A stretch of 64,000 bases of DNA from Mycolicibacterium moriokaense (lineage in GTDB: Bacteria; Actinomycetota; Actinomycetes; Mycobacteriales; Mycobacteriaceae): NCBI RefSeq assembly GCF_010726085.1, contig NZ_AP022560.1, forward strand, positions 2,108,001-2,172,000, in the 5' to 3' direction. The notes under the pieces were generated by a model. It did no database searches. It was not told the DNA's origin and saw only the letters and a program-made list of their open reading frames with translations. Of the stretch, positions 1 to 9,878 are shown piece by piece (position 1 is the first letter of the stretch; every line of letters begins with the position of its first letter). Made by a program: the position numbers and the translations under genes.

Positions 1-438
1 GATCATGATCTCGCCGGTCTCGACGATCTCGCGGGCCAGCGCGATGGATGCGTGCTCGACGTAGTTGACGGTTTTGAGCACCAGGAACAGCGTGTTGTCG
101 TAACGCTCCAGCTTCGGTCGCTGGTGGGCGTGCACGGCGTCCTCGACGGCCAGTTCGTGCAGCCCGAATACATCGGCGACGGCCTGCATCTGGTGCTGGT
201 CGGGTTCGTGCAGGCCGATCCAGACAAACGCCTCCTTGCCCGACGCCTCGAGGTCGCGCACCTTGTTCAGCGCCGCCGCGTGCGTGTACTTCCCGGGCAG
301 CCGGATGCCCTCGCAGTACACGGCGCAGTCGACCATGGCGCGGGCGACGGGAACATGGATCGAGGCGGCGTCGGGCGCGGCGGCCTTGGAGCGGACGACG
401 GGTCGCAGTGACGGAGGTAGTGGGCGAAATGAAGGCAT
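1..438 (-). CDS. corA: CorA magnesium/cobalt transporter, N-terminal part
   Basis: The complement encodes 146 residues of a CorA-type divalent cation channel; the gene runs off the left edge of the window, so the pore helices and GMN signature are not visible. The visible part is the cytosolic regulatory domain, with the mycobacterial CorA blocks LPGKYTHAAALNKVRDLE, EAFVWIGLHEPD, FGLHELAVEDAVHAHQRPK and LALAREIVETGEIMI-like text ending at base 1. The start is the ATG at 438. It is divergent from mdh, the same arrangement as Rv1239c and Rv1240 in M. tuberculosis. CorA proteins are pentameric inner-membrane Mg2+ channels gated by cytosolic Mg2+. Confidence 0.88.
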   Translation of the reverse strand, partial: MPSFRPLPPSLRPVVRSKAAAPDAASIHVPVARAMVDCAVYCEGIRLPGKYTHAAALNKVRDLEASGKEAFVWIGLHEPDQHQMQAVADVFGLHELAVEDAVHAHQRPKLERYDNTLFLVLKTVNYVEHASIALAREIVETGEIMI

Positions 439-524
439 CGGTCACTCTCCCCTGGTCAAGGCCAGCAGCGCCGGTCTTATCTGCCTTGGTGAATGCTACG
501 CGGCACGCCCGAAACCGACCCTGC

Positions 525-530
525 TAGTTT
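525..530 (+). promoter_or_regulatory. Possible -10 box of mdh
   Basis: TAGTTT fits the mycobacterial TAnnnT -10 pattern and would give a leader of about 54 nt carrying the AAGGAG ribosome site of mdh at 577-582. No convincing -35 was seen. The rest of the 439-590 spacer shows no other structure. Confidence 0.3.
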
Positions 531-590
531 CGTCCCCGAAGGCACACGCCCGCGGTGCGGGCAACCACATCCGTCCAAGGAGCACCTCAC

Positions 591-1580
591 GTGAGCACAT
601 CTCCCCTCAAGGTCGCGGTCACCGGCGCCGCCGGCCAGATCGGCTACAGCCTGCTGTTTCGTCTGGCCAGCGGCTCGTTGCTCGGCCCGGACCGCCCGAT
701 CGAGCTGCGTCTGCTCGAGATCGAGCCCGCGCTGAAGGCGCTCGAGGGTGTGGTGATGGAGCTCGACGACTGCGCGTTTCCGCTGCTGGCGGGCGTGGAG
801 ATCGGCGCCGACGCCAACAAGATCTTCAACGGCGTGAACCTGGCGCTGCTCGTCGGTGCGCGGCCCCGCGGCCCGGGCATGGAGCGCGGCGACCTGCTGG
901 AGGCCAACGGCGCGATCTTCACCGCGCAGGGCAAGGCGCTCAACGAGGTGGCGGCCGACGACATCCGCATCGGCGTGACGGGCAACCCGGCCAACACCAA
1001 CGCCCTGATCGCGATGAGCAATGCGCCCGACATCCCCAACGAGCGGTTCTCCGCGTTGACCCGACTGGACCACAACCGGGCGATCTCGCAGCTAGCGCGC
1101 AAGACCGGCGCCAAGGTCACCGACATCAAGAAGATGACGATCTGGGGCAACCACTCGGCCACCCAGTACCCCGACCTCTTCCACGCCGAGGTCAATGGCA
1201 AGAACGCCGCAGAGGTCGTCAACGACCAGGACTGGATCGAGAACGACTTCATCCCGACCGTCGCCAAGCGGGGGGCGGCCATCATCGACGCCCGCGGCGC
1301 CTCGTCGGCGGCTTCTGCGGCCTCGGCGACCATCGACGCCGCCCGGGACTGGCTGCTCGGCAGCCCCGAGGGTGACTGGGTCTCGATGGCGGTGCTGTCC
1401 GACGGCAGCTACGGCGTTCCCGAGGGCCTGATCTCCTCGTTCCCGGTGACCACGAAGGACGGAAACTGGTCCATCGTGCAGGGCCTGGACATCGATGATT
1501 TCTCCCGCACACGGATCGACAAGTCGACCGCTGAGCTGGCAGATGAACGCCAAGCCGTCACCGACCTGGGACTTATCTGA
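591..1580 (+). CDS. mdh: Malate dehydrogenase
   Basis: A 329-aa NAD-dependent malate dehydrogenase that interconverts malate and oxaloacetate in the TCA cycle in the cytosol. The GTG at 591 is chosen because AAGGAG lies 8 nt upstream and it gives the standard 329-residue length; an in-frame ATG at 555 would add unmatched residues. Visible motifs are the nucleotide-binding [14 protein letters not shown] near the N-terminus, [12 protein letters not shown], the RLDHNRA segment, and the catalytic histidine in [12 protein letters not shown]. The malic enzyme gene begins 39 nt downstream, so the two malate-using enzymes are probably co-transcribed. Confidence 0.96.
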   Translation: MSTSPLKVAVTGAAGQIGYSLLFRLASGSLLGPDRPIELRLLEIEPALKALEGVVMELDDCAFPLLAGVEIGADANKIFNGVNLALLVGARPRGPGMERGDLLEANGAIFTAQGKALNEVAADDIRIGVTGNPANTNALIAMSNAPDIPNERFSALTRLDHNRAISQLARKTGAKVTDIKKMTIWGNHSATQYPDLFHAEVNGKNAAEVVNDQDWIENDFIPTVAKRGAAIIDARGASSAASAASATIDAARDWLLGSPEGDWVSMAVLSDGSYGVPEGLISSFPVTTKDGNWSIVQGLDIDDFSRTRIDKSTAELADERQAVTDLGLI

Positions 1581-1619
1581 AACAGAGTCGATTAGGTTAC
1601 CTACCAGTTCGAAAGTAAC

Positions 1620-2810
1620 GTGAACGCCGTGTCCCAAGCGGTGAGAAACCTGTCAGATAAGAGACCTCCGATCGTCCTGCATGACGAGGAGATCTTCGCT
1701 GCTCACCTGGGCGGGAAGCTGTCGGTAGCGCACGAACCCCTGAACACCCAGCGTGCGCTGTCGGTCGCCTATACGCCCGGCGTAGCGCAGGTCAGTCGCG
1801 CGATCGCGGCCGATCACACGCTGGCTGCGCGCTACACGTGGGCCAGCCGCCTGGTCGCGGTGGTCAGCGACGGCAGCGCCGTCCTCGGCCTCGGCGATAT
1901 CGGTCCCGCCGCGTCGCTGCCGGTGATGGAGGGCAAGAGCGCGCTGTTCAAGGCGTTCGCCGACTTGGATTCGATCCCGATCGTGCTCGACACCAAGGAC
2001 CCCGACGAGATCGTCGAGACCCTGGTGCGCCTGCGTCCCACGTTCGGTGCCGTCAACCTCGAGGACATCTCGGCGCCCCGCTGCTTCGAGATCGAACGTC
2101 GCGTGGTCGAGGCGCTGGACTGCCCGGTCATGCACGACGACCAGCACGGCACGGCGATCGTCGTGCTGGCCGCGCTGCTCGGTGCGGCGGAGGTGCTCGG
2201 CCGCGACATCACGTCGTTGCGGGTCGTCGTCTCCGGCGCGGGTGCCGCCGGCGTCGCGTGCGCAAAGATCTTGCTGGCCAGGGGGATTCACGACATCACG
2301 CTGCTGGATTCGCAGGGCATCCTGCACAAGGACCGCGGCAACCTCAACCAGTACAAGGCCGAGATCGCCGCGCAGACGAATCCGAACGGGCTCTCAGGTG
2401 GCATTGCCGAGGCGCTGAAGGGCGCGGACGTGTTCCTCGGCCTGTCCGCCGGTGTGGTGCCCCCGGAGATCGTCGAGACGATGGCCCCCGACTCGATCGT
2501 GTTCGCACTGTCCAATCCGGACCCGGAGATCCACCCCGACGAGGCGAGGAAGTATGCGGCGGTGGTGGCAACCGGTCGCAGCGACTTCCCGAACCAGATC
2601 AACAACGTCCTCGCGTTCCCCGGCGTGTTCCGGGGTGCGCTGGACGCCGGGGCGCGCCGTATCACCGAGCAGATGAAGGTGGCAGCGGCCGAGGCGATCT
2701 TCTCGGTGGTGGGTGACGATCTCGCGGTCGACCAGATCGTGCCGAGCGTGCTGGATCCGCGGGTGGCCCCCGCTGTGGCGCAGGCGGTTGCCGCGGCGTC
2801 GGGGGCCTAG
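1620..2810 (+). CDS. NAD(P)-dependent malic enzyme, short form
   Basis: A 396-aa malic enzyme of the short bacterial type that lacks a phosphotransacetylase-like C-terminal half. It oxidatively decarboxylates malate to pyruvate. Motifs: YTPGVAQV near residue 52, the metal-binding segment VMHDDQHGTAIV, a Rossmann GAGAAG motif, and SNPDPEI followed by FPNQINNVLAFPGVFRGALD. The start is GTG 1620; GTG 1629 is a possible alternative, and neither has a strong ribosome site. It follows mdh closely, suggesting a malate node operon. M. tuberculosis, as remembered, has a longer unlinked malic enzyme (mez) and toxin-antitoxin and PE_PGRS genes at this spot, so this gene is a local difference. Confidence 0.93.
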   Translation: MNAVSQAVRNLSDKRPPIVLHDEEIFAAHLGGKLSVAHEPLNTQRALSVAYTPGVAQVSRAIAADHTLAARYTWASRLVAVVSDGSAVLGLGDIGPAASLPVMEGKSALFKAFADLDSIPIVLDTKDPDEIVETLVRLRPTFGAVNLEDISAPRCFEIERRVVEALDCPVMHDDQHGTAIVVLAALLGAAEVLGRDITSLRVVVSGAGAAGVACAKILLARGIHDITLLDSQGILHKDRGNLNQYKAEIAAQTNPNGLSGGIAEALKGADVFLGLSAGVVPPEIVETMAPDSIVFALSNPDPEIHPDEARKYAAVVATGRSDFPNQINNVLAFPGVFRGALDAGARRITEQMKVAAAEAIFSVVGDDLAVDQIVPSVLDPRVAPAVAQAVAAASGA

Positions 2811-2817
2811 GTTCCGC

Positions 2818-3660
2818 GTGCGCCGGTTCGCCTGCGCGCTCGCAGCCCTCGTGCTGGTGGGCGTCGCCGGGTGCGCCGGTGACGAAGCGCAGCCGTCGGT
2901 CGCGGTCGGAGCGACCGACGATCCCGAGTCGGCGCTGATCGCGCACATCTACGCCGCAGCCCTGCGGTTCTACGGCAGCCCGGCACACGTCGCGGTGTCG
3001 CCGGACCCGCTGACGGAGCTGGACTCGGATGATGCGCGCGTGGTACCCGGCTTCACCGGTCGCCTGCTGCACAGGTTCGTCCCGGACTCGACGGCGCGCT
3101 CGGCGACCCAGGTGTACCGGGAGATGGTGTCCGCGCTGCCCGAGGGCATCGCGGCCGGCGACTATACCGAGTCGGCCGAGGACAAACCCGCGCTGGCGGT
3201 CACCGCAAAGACCGCCGAGGCGTGGGGCCGGGACTTGACCGCGGCGGTGCGCAACTGCGACGAACTCGAGACCGGCAAGGTGGACTCCGGGCTGGCCCCG
3301 CCGCGCGCGATCGGGACGTGCAAACTGCCGAAGCCCCGCGAATACCCCGACCGCGCAACGATGTTCGCAGCGGTCAAGTCGGGCCAGATCAACGCCGCGT
3401 GGACGTCGACGGCGGCGCCGTACATCCCGACCGAGCTGTTGATGCTGTCCGATCGCACGTCGTTGATCCGGGCCGAGAACCTGGTGCCGCTGTACCGACG
3501 CAACGAGCTCAACGAGTCGCAGGTGCTGGCCCTCAACGAGGTGGCCGGTGTGCTGGACACCGCCGCGCTTGCCGATATGCGCGCGCAGGTCGAGGACGGC
3601 ACCGATCCGGGGCTCGTCGCAGGTGCGTTCCTCGACGAACACCCGCTGGGCGACTCCTAG
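2818..3660 (+). CDS. lpqZ: Lipoprotein LpqZ, OpuAC-like binding protein
   Basis: A 280-aa lipoprotein starting at GTG 2818, seven nt after the malic enzyme stop. The signal peptide RRFACALAALVLVGVAGC ends in a VAGC lipobox, so the protein should be lipid-anchored outside the membrane. The rest resembles glycine-betaine/choline-type (OpuAC) substrate-binding proteins, with a two-lobed layout, but no partner permease or ATPase is adjacent, so the ligand is unknown. Position and lipobox match LpqZ (Rv1244). The convergent SDR gene ends 18 nt away. Confidence 0.85.
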   Translation: MRRFACALAALVLVGVAGCAGDEAQPSVAVGATDDPESALIAHIYAAALRFYGSPAHVAVSPDPLTELDSDDARVVPGFTGRLLHRFVPDSTARSATQVYREMVSALPEGIAAGDYTESAEDKPALAVTAKTAEAWGRDLTAAVRNCDELETGKVDSGLAPPRAIGTCKLPKPREYPDRATMFAAVKSGQINAAWTSTAAPYIPTELLMLSDRTSLIRAENLVPLYRRNELNESQVLALNEVAGVLDTAALADMRAQVEDGTDPGLVAGAFLDEHPLGDS

Positions 3661-3678
3661 CGCGTTGGCGGCAGTGAC

Positions 3679-4509
3679 TCAGTGCGCGTTGGGCACGAGT
3701 CGTGACATCACGGTGGAGAACAGCCGCTGATAGCCGGATCCGGTGATGCGCACGATGAGGTCGAGCACCTTGGCGTCGGGGCCGACCAGCACGCGAGGCC
3801 GATTCTTGCGGACGGCGTCGAGGATGATCTGCGCGGCCTTCTCCGGTGTGGTGATCGTCAGCCTGGTGTCGAAAGTCTTTGTCAGACCTTCCTTGTCGAC
3901 GCCCTCGGCGGCCGTCGAGTTGCGCATGATCGCGGTCTTGATGCCGCCGGGGTGCACGGTGGTCACCTTCACGGGATGGCCCGCGGCGACCATCTCCTGA
4001 CGCAATGCCTCGGTGAAACCGCGCACCGCGAACTTCGCGGAGTTGTATGCCGCCTGGCCCGGCACCGAGAAGATGCCGAACAGGCTCGACACGTTGACGA
4101 CATGACCGTCGCCCGATGCGATCAGATGGGGCAGAAAGATCTTCGTGCCGTTGACCACGCCCCAGTAGTCGACGTCCATCACTCGTTCGATGTCCTTGAA
4201 CGGCGTGACCTCGACGTCGCCGACGTACGCGATGCCCGCGTTGTTGTAGATCTGGTTGACCTTGCCGAAGTGCTTGACGACGGAGTCGGCGTACAGCTCG
4301 AACGCCTCGCGCTCGGTGACGTCGAGCCGGTCGGCCTTCACCGGCGCGCCGATGGCCTTCAGCCTCTCCTCGGTGACCGCGAGCCCCTCGGTGTCGACGT
4401 CGCTGATCGCCACGCTGGCGCCGGAGCGGGCCAGTTCGATCGCCAGCGCCTGTCCGATGCCCGATCCGGCGCCGGTCACCACGGCGACCTTTCCTGCGAA
4501 GCCCTGCAT
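3679..4509 (-). CDS. SDR-family short-chain dehydrogenase
   Basis: A 276-aa classical short-chain dehydrogenase/reductase, the length and position of Rv1245c. The start ATG at 4509 has AGGAG five nt upstream; an upstream extension to 4782 lacks family similarity. Motifs: the cofactor loop VVTGAGSGIG (TGxxxGxG), NNAG, the catalytic serine in NVSSLFG, and YNSAK (YxxxK). DVDTEG after strand 2 has an Asp, which usually favours NAD(H). The substrate cannot be told from sequence. It is convergent with lpqZ. Confidence 0.92.
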   Translation of the reverse strand: MQGFAGKVAVVTGAGSGIGQALAIELARSGASVAISDVDTEGLAVTEERLKAIGAPVKADRLDVTEREAFELYADSVVKHFGKVNQIYNNAGIAYVGDVEVTPFKDIERVMDVDYWGVVNGTKIFLPHLIASGDGHVVNVSSLFGIFSVPGQAAYNSAKFAVRGFTEALRQEMVAAGHPVKVTTVHPGGIKTAIMRNSTAAEGVDKEGLTKTFDTRLTITTPEKAAQIILDAVRKNRPRVLVGPDAKVLDLIVRITGSGYQRLFSTVMSRLVPNAH

Positions 4510-4659
4510 ACCACTCCTCGTGTCGGTTGCTCCGGCCAGATTAGTCGTTACCCGCGGTAGCGCATACGCGCACCCCAATGCCGAGCCGCTCGCTGTAACG
4601 CCCACCGACCTTCCTGCCACTAAGACGGGAGCCGGTATTGCCCGACGAAAGGGAGATTG

Positions 4660-5127
4660 ATGACACCGAGTGCGGTTGCGCGCTTCGGACAGCTGGTCTG
4701 CCGATACGGCCTGGTGGTCGTGCTGGCGTGGATCGGGGTCGGCAAGTACGTGAAGATGGAAAGCCGAGTGCTCATCGAACACAGTCCGCTCATGTCATGG
4801 GTCTACGACTTCCTCAGCGTCGGCGCCGTCGCCGCGGCCCTGGGCACGATGGAGATCGTGTCCGCGGTACTGATCGCGCTGCGACCGCTATGGCCCACGT
4901 TGTCTGCGGCGGGCAGCGCGCTCGCGGTCATCCTGTTCGTCGGGACGCTGAGCTTCCTCTTCACCACCCCGGGCGTGGTTGCCACCCACGCCGGCGTACT
5001 GCCCGTGCTCAGCGGGATGCCCGGACAATTCCTGCTGAAGGATCTCGTCCTGATCGGCGTGGCGATTTGGACGCTCGGCGAGTCGCTGGAAGCACGCGCC
5101 GTTACGGCGCGAACGCCTCGTCGATGA
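4660..5127 (+). CDS. DUF417 (RclC/YkgB-like) membrane protein
   Basis: A 155-aa integral membrane protein with about four hydrophobic segments and the DUF417 hallmarks [18 protein letters not shown] near the N-terminus and [10 protein letters not shown] plus [16 protein letters not shown] near the C-terminus. Relatives (RclC/YkgB) are linked to reactive chlorine or redox stress in enterobacteria; the role here is unknown. ATG 4660 is preferred over TTG 4657 because GAAAGGGAG lies just upstream. The last 26 nt overlap the convergent 3' end of kgd. Confidence 0.82.
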   Translation: MTPSAVARFGQLVCRYGLVVVLAWIGVGKYVKMESRVLIEHSPLMSWVYDFLSVGAVAAALGTMEIVSAVLIALRPLWPTLSAAGSALAVILFVGTLSFLFTTPGVVATHAGVLPVLSGMPGQFLLKDLVLIGVAIWTLGESLEARAVTARTPRR

Positions 5128-8100
5128 TCTCCTGCTGCTCGACCGCGTGCACCTTCGACGACCCTGACGACGGCGCCGACATCGCGCGCCGTGAAATCCG
5201 CTTGATGCCCGACAGCTTGTCCGAGCACACCTCGGGGAGCGTCAGCCCGAACGTCGGCCACGCACCCTGGTTGGCCGGCTCCTCCTGAACCCAGAAGTAC
5301 TGCTCGACATTCGGGTACTGGTCCAACGTCTCGTTGAGCCGCCGCTTCGGCAACGGCGCGAGCTGCTCGATACGAACGATGGCCACATCTTCGCGCTCGT
5401 CCTTGTTCTTACGGGCCGCCAGCTCGTAGTAGATCTTGCCGCTCGTCAACAGCAGCCGCTTGACCTTGCTGCGGTCACCCGTGCCGTCGGTATAGGTGGG
5501 CTCTTCGAGCACCGAGCGGAACTTCGCCTCGGTGAACTCCCGCAGATCGCTCACGGCAGCCTTGTTGCGCAGCATCGACTTCGGCGTGAAGACGATCAAT
5601 GGCCGGTGGATGCCGTCCAGACCATGCCTGCGAAGCAGGTGGAAGTAGTTCGCGGGCGTCGACGGCATCGCGATCGTCATCGACCCCTCGGCCCACAGCA
5701 GCAGGAACCGCTCGATGCGACCGGAGGTGTGGTCCGGACCCTGCCCTTCGTGGCCGTGCGGCAGCAGCAGCACGACGTCGGACAGCTGGCCCCACTTGGC
5801 TTCACCGGAGCTGATGAACTCGTCGATGATCGACTGCGCGCCGTTGACGAAGTCGCCGAACTGCGCCTCCCACAGCACAAGTGCGTCGGGGTTGCCGACC
5901 GAGTAGCCGTACTCGAAGCCCACCGCTGCGAACTCCGACAGCGCGGAGTCGTACACCATGAACTTGCCACCCGTCGGGGTGCCGTCGGGGTTCGTGGTCA
6001 GCAACTGCAGCGGCGTGAACTCCTCCCCGGTCGACCGGTCGATGATCACCGAATGCCGCTGCGTAAACGTGCCGCGGCGGGTGTCCTGCCCGGACAACCG
6101 GACCGTCTTGCCTTCTGCCACAAACGATCCCAGCGCCAGCAGCTCGGCGAACGCCCAGTCGACCTTACCCTCGTAGGCCATCTCGCGGCGTTTCTCCAGC
6201 ACCGGCTTGACGCGCGGATGCACGTTGAAGCCCTCGGGGAATGCCAGGTGTGCATCGCCGATGCGGGCCAGCAGCGACTTGTCCACTGCGGTCTTCATCC
6301 CGGCGGGCACCATCTGGTCGGCCTCCACCGATGCACTCGGTGCGACCTCGTGTTTCTCGAGTTCACGAACCTCGTTGAACACCCGCTCCAGCTGACCCTG
6401 GTAGTCGCGCAGCGCGTCCTCGGCTTCTTTCATCGAGATGTCGCCGCGGCCGATCAGCGCTTCGGTGTACGTCTTTCGCGAACCGCGCTTGGTGTCGATC
6501 ACGTCGTACATGTACGGCTGCGTCATCGACGGGTCGTCGCCCTCATTGTGCCCGCGCCTGCGGTAGCACAGCATGTCGATGACGACGTCCTTCTTGAACT
6601 TCTGCCGGAAGTCCATCGCCAGGCGCGCAACCCAGACACACGCCTCCGGGTCGTCGCCGTTGACGTGGAAGATGGGTGCGCCCACCATCTTTGCGACGTC
6701 GGTGCAGTACTCCGACGAACGCGAGTCGCCCGGCGACGTGGTGAACCCGATCTGGTTGTTGACGACGATGTGGATCGTCCCGCCGGTGCGGTACCCCCGC
6801 AGCAGCGCCAGGTTCAGCGTCTCGGCCACCACACCCTGTCCCGCGAAGGCGGCGTCGCCGTGCAGCATCATCGGCACGATCGAGAATTTCTTGGAACCGT
6901 CGACTTCTTCTCCGACGTCGAGCAGGTCCTGCTTGGCGCGCACGAGCCCCTCGAGCACCGGGTCGACGGCCTCGAGGTGCGACGGATTGGCGACCAGCGA
7001 CACCGCAATGTCGTTGTCGCCGAACATCTGGATGTAGTTGCCGCTCGCACCGAGGTGGTACTTCACGTCACCCGAACCGTGGGCCTGCGACGGGTTGAGG
7101 TTGCCCTCGAACTCGCTGAAGATCTGCGAGTACGGCTTGCCGACGATGTTCGCGAGCACGTTGAGCCGGCCGCGGTGGGGCATGCCGATCACGACCTCGT
7201 CGAGCCCGTGTTCGGCCGCCTGGTCGATCGCCGCGTCCATCATCGGGATCACGGTTTCGGCACCCTCAAGCGAGAACCGTTTCTGGCCAACATATTTCGT
7301 CTGCAGGAAGGTCTCGAACGCCTCGGCGGCGTTCAGCTTCGACAGAATGTACTTCTGCTCGGCGACAGTCGGCTTCTCGTGCTTTACCTCGATGCGCTCC
7401 TGCAGCCACTTCTGCTGATCGGGCTCGAGGATGTGGGTGTACTCGACACCGACATGACGGCAGTACGCGTCGCGCAGCAACCCGAGCACGTCGCGCAGCT
7501 TCTTGCGCTCCGCACCGGCGAAGCCGTTGACCTTGAACTCGCGGTCCAGATCCCACAGCGTCAGACCGTGGCTGTTCACGTCGAGGTCGGGGTGGCTGCG
7601 GAACCGGGTCTGGTCCAGCCGCAGCGGATCGATGTCGGCCATCAGGTGGCCGCGGTTGCGGTACGCCGCGATCAGCTCGAGAACGCGGCCGTTCTTGTCT
7701 TCGATCGAGTCGGGGTTGTCCGTCCGCCATCGCACCGGCTCGTAGGGGATGCCCAGTTCGCGGAAGATCTCGTCGAAGAAGTCGTCGGACAGCAGCAGTT
7801 CGTGCACCGTGCGCAGGAAGTCGCCGGACTCCGCGCCCTGGATGATGCGGTGGTCGTACGTCGACGTGAAGGTCACCAGCTTGCCGACGCCGAGTTCGGC
7901 GATGCGTTCCTCGCTCGCGCCCTGGAACTCGGCCGGGTACTCCATCGCGCCGACACCGATGATCGCGCCCTGGCCACGCATCAGCCGCGGCACCGAGTGC
8001 ACCGTGCCGATGGTGCCGGGGTTGGTCAGCGAAATGGTCACGCCGCTGAAGTCTTCGGCGGTCAGCTTGCCGTCACGGGCGCGTCGCACGATGTCCTCGT

Positions 8101-8815
8101 AACCGGCGAGGAACTGGCCGAAGCGCATGTTCTCGCAGTTCTTGATGCCGGCGACGACGAGCTGGCGGTTGCCGTCCTTACCCTGCAAGTCGATCGCGAG
8201 ACCGAGGTTGATGTGTTCAGGGGTGATCGCGGTGGGCTTGCCGTCCACTTCGGCGAAGTAGCGGTTCATGTTCGGGAACTGCTTGACCGCCTGCACGACC
8301 GCGTAACCGATGAGGTGCGTGAAGGAGACCTTGCCGCCGCGCGTGCGCTTGAGGTGGTTGTTGATGACGATCCGGTTGTCGATCATCAGCTTGGCGGGGA
8401 TGGCCCGCACGCTGGTCGCGGTCGGCACCTCCAGCGAGGCCGACATGTTCTTGACGACCGCGGCCGCGGCTCCGCGCAGAATCTGAGTCTCAGCGCCGTC
8501 CGGCGGGGCCGGCGCCGGGGCCGCCTTCGGCTTCGCAGGCGCGGATTCGGCCGGCTTCTCCTTGACGGGGGCGCTCTTGCTCTCGGCCGCTCTCGGCGGG
8601 GGTGCGGGCGCGGGCTCAGGTGCGGATTCGGGGGGCGCTACCGGCGCGGCCGTGCGCTGTCCGTTGCTGGTCTGACTGTCGGTGGTCGGCTCGGGGGAGT
8701 AGTCGACAAGAAATTCATGCCAACTCGGATCTACCGACGAGGGATCCTCGCGGAACTTGCGATACATCTCCTCGACCAACCACTCGTTCTGTCCGAATGG
8801 TGAAGGTGAGCTCAC
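5102..8815 (-). CDS. kgd: Multifunctional 2-oxoglutarate decarboxylase/dehydrogenase Kgd
   Basis: A 1237-aa enzyme combining E1o and E2o-like functions, characteristic of Actinobacteria. The start GTG 8815 gives [20 protein letters not shown], the usual mycobacterial N-terminus. Order: E1o leader (about 6-40), a Pro/Ala-rich linker (45-105), an E2o-like acyltransferase domain (about 112-345) with the catalytic DHRIIQG at 321-327, then the ThDP-dependent dehydrogenase region with [22 protein letters not shown] and NNQIGFTT. It lacks a lipoyl domain, as in the family. It channels 2-oxoglutarate into the TCA cycle or to succinic semialdehyde/2-hydroxy-3-oxoadipate. In mycobacteria GarA regulates it. 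A strong hairpin lies in its leader (8848-8868). Confidence 0.97.
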   Translation of the reverse strand: MSSPSPFGQNEWLVEEMYRKFREDPSSVDPSWHEFLVDYSPEPTTDSQTSNGQRTAAPVAPPESAPEPAPAPPPRAAESKSAPVKEKPAESAPAKPKAAPAPAPPDGAETQILRGAAAAVVKNMSASLEVPTATSVRAIPAKLMIDNRIVINNHLKRTRGGKVSFTHLIGYAVVQAVKQFPNMNRYFAEVDGKPTAITPEHINLGLAIDLQGKDGNRQLVVAGIKNCENMRFGQFLAGYEDIVRRARDGKLTAEDFSGVTISLTNPGTIGTVHSVPRLMRGQGAIIGVGAMEYPAEFQGASEERIAELGVGKLVTFTSTYDHRIIQGAESGDFLRTVHELLLSDDFFDEIFRELGIPYEPVRWRTDNPDSIEDKNGRVLELIAAYRNRGHLMADIDPLRLDQTRFRSHPDLDVNSHGLTLWDLDREFKVNGFAGAERKKLRDVLGLLRDAYCRHVGVEYTHILEPDQQKWLQERIEVKHEKPTVAEQKYILSKLNAAEAFETFLQTKYVGQKRFSLEGAETVIPMMDAAIDQAAEHGLDEVVIGMPHRGRLNVLANIVGKPYSQIFSEFEGNLNPSQAHGSGDVKYHLGASGNYIQMFGDNDIAVSLVANPSHLEAVDPVLEGLVRAKQDLLDVGEEVDGSKKFSIVPMMLHGDAAFAGQGVVAETLNLALLRGYRTGGTIHIVVNNQIGFTTSPGDSRSSEYCTDVAKMVGAPIFHVNGDDPEACVWVARLAMDFRQKFKKDVVIDMLCYRRRGHNEGDDPSMTQPYMYDVIDTKRGSRKTYTEALIGRGDISMKEAEDALRDYQGQLERVFNEVRELEKHEVAPSASVEADQMVPAGMKTAVDKSLLARIGDAHLAFPEGFNVHPRVKPVLEKRREMAYEGKVDWAFAELLALGSFVAEGKTVRLSGQDTRRGTFTQRHSVIIDRSTGEEFTPLQLLTTNPDGTPTGGKFMVYDSALSEFAAVGFEYGYSVGNPDALVLWEAQFGDFVNGAQSIIDEFISSGEAKWGQLSDVVLLLPHGHEGQGPDHTSGRIERFLLLWAEGSMTIAMPSTPANYFHLLRRHGLDGIHRPLIVFTPKSMLRNKAAVSDLREFTEAKFRSVLEEPTYTDGTGDRSKVKRLLLTSGKIYYELAARKNKDEREDVAIVRIEQLAPLPKRRLNETLDQYPNVEQYFWVQEEPANQGAWPTFGLTLPEVCSDKLSGIKRISRRAMSAPSSGSSKVHAVEQQEIIDEAFAP

Positions 8816-8847
8816 GGTAGCTACTCGCCTCGATTCCTTCGACTCAT

Positions 8848-8868
8848 GCGAACGCGCCAGGCGTTCGC
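8848..8868 (-). promoter_or_regulatory. Hairpin upstream of kgd
   Basis: GCGAACGC (8848-8855) and GCGTTCGC (8861-8868) form an 8-bp perfect inverted repeat around a 5-nt loop, 33 nt upstream of the kgd start. It could be an RNA hairpin in the leader or an operator. TATGGG just upstream on the kgd strand (8876-8871) is a weak -10 candidate. A second weaker inverted repeat, ACAACG/CGTTGT, lies at 8948-8969, after the end of the next gene, where a terminator would be expected. The 8816-8993 spacer holds no gene. Confidence 0.45.
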
Positions 8869-8993
8869 CGCCCATACTCTGCTGCAGTCATCGGGTACCC
8901 GCTATCTGCCGCCTAAAGGCTATCCCTCCTGCAACACCCACACCATGACAACGCCCTTATGGTCGTTGTGGTCCTACGCACCCCCGATTGCTG

Positions 8994-9734
8994 CTAGTCC
9001 CGCGGCGGCGGCAGGACGTGAATAGTCGCCGGCCAACGCGACGGCGGGGTGCCGAACGCCTTGCGGGCGTTGGACACGATGCGCTTGCCCATCAACCGGT
9101 TACCCACACCGCCGACGACGGCCCCGATGCCGACCGGCAGCAACTTCCCGAACGCGATCGCCCCACGCTTGAGCGTGTAGCGCTTGAGGAAGTACTTCAG
9201 CAGCCGCGAGTTCAGTTGCGAGACCGCAGGCAACGGCAGCGTCGCCGCGCCGTCGGCGATCCAGGAGCCGCTGGTGCGGCCCGGCCCCAACAGGTCGGCA
9301 ACCGCGTGCTTGCTGTCCTCACCGACCAGTACCGCCAACACCAGGGCGCGTCGGCGCTCCCGATGATCGGCGGGTATCGCGAACACCTCCGCGACGGACA
9401 GCACGTAAAGCGACGTCGCCTCAAGGAAGACGACGGTCTCGCCGGCGACGGCCGACATGGCGGCCAGCGTCCCGATCCCCGGGAAGGCCGCCGCGGAGCC
9501 GACGGCCGCGCCGCTGGCCATCACCGCCGCGATGTAGTGCTTCTCGAGTTTGGCGACGATTTCCGCCGGCGTCGCACCGGGGCTCTGCTGGCGGAGGCGG
9601 TCGACGTAGGCCCTGACCGCTGGCGCCTGAACGCGTGCGCTGCGTTCGATGATCGCCGAGAGCACCTTCGCCGCAGCACTCGGACTTTCGTCCACGGTTG
9701 CGGGCAGGTTCTTGGCGCTTGACCGGGCACTCAT
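8994..9734 (-). CDS. Membrane-associated protein, Rv1249c-like
   Basis: A 246-aa protein of unknown function. The middle has a Gly/Ala-rich hydrophobic stretch (about 72-120: AAVMASGAAVGSAAAFPGIG onwards) that could insert in the membrane, and a second glycine-rich hydrophobic segment, LLPVGIGAVVGGVGNRLMGK, near the C-terminus. Charged N-terminal helices precede them. Position next to kgd matches Rv1249c. A good GGGAGG ribosome site precedes ATG 9734. It is divergent from the Bcr/CflA exporter gene with 144 nt between them. Confidence 0.75.
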   Translation of the reverse strand: MSARSSAKNLPATVDESPSAAAKVLSAIIERSARVQAPAVRAYVDRLRQQSPGATPAEIVAKLEKHYIAAVMASGAAVGSAAAFPGIGTLAAMSAVAGETVVFLEATSLYVLSVAEVFAIPADHRERRRALVLAVLVGEDSKHAVADLLGPGRTSGSWIADGAATLPLPAVSQLNSRLLKYFLKRYTLKRGAIAFGKLLPVGIGAVVGGVGNRLMGKRIVSNARKAFGTPPSRWPATIHVLPPPRD

Positions 9735-9878
9735 GGCGGCCTCCCTGTCCTTACGGCTGGCCTTTCAGGCTAGCCCTATGTGAACGCACGACGACCGGCT
9801 ACAGGTGCCCGGACGTGATCGCGCTCACTGTGCGCGACATCGGGAAGAAAATATTGAGAAGCGACGCTAACCATTTTC

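Noticed and set aside
555..590. Upstream ATG start for mdh
   Set aside because: GTG 591 has AAGGAG and gives the standard length.
5606..8803. A very long open frame antisense to kgd (over 1000 codons)
   Set aside because: It mirrors kgd codon structure in a high-GC genome, has Arg/His/Val-rich low-quality protein and no family match.
8948..8969. ACAACG/CGTTGT inverted repeat as a terminator
   Set aside because: Only six bp with a long loop; too weak to list on its own.
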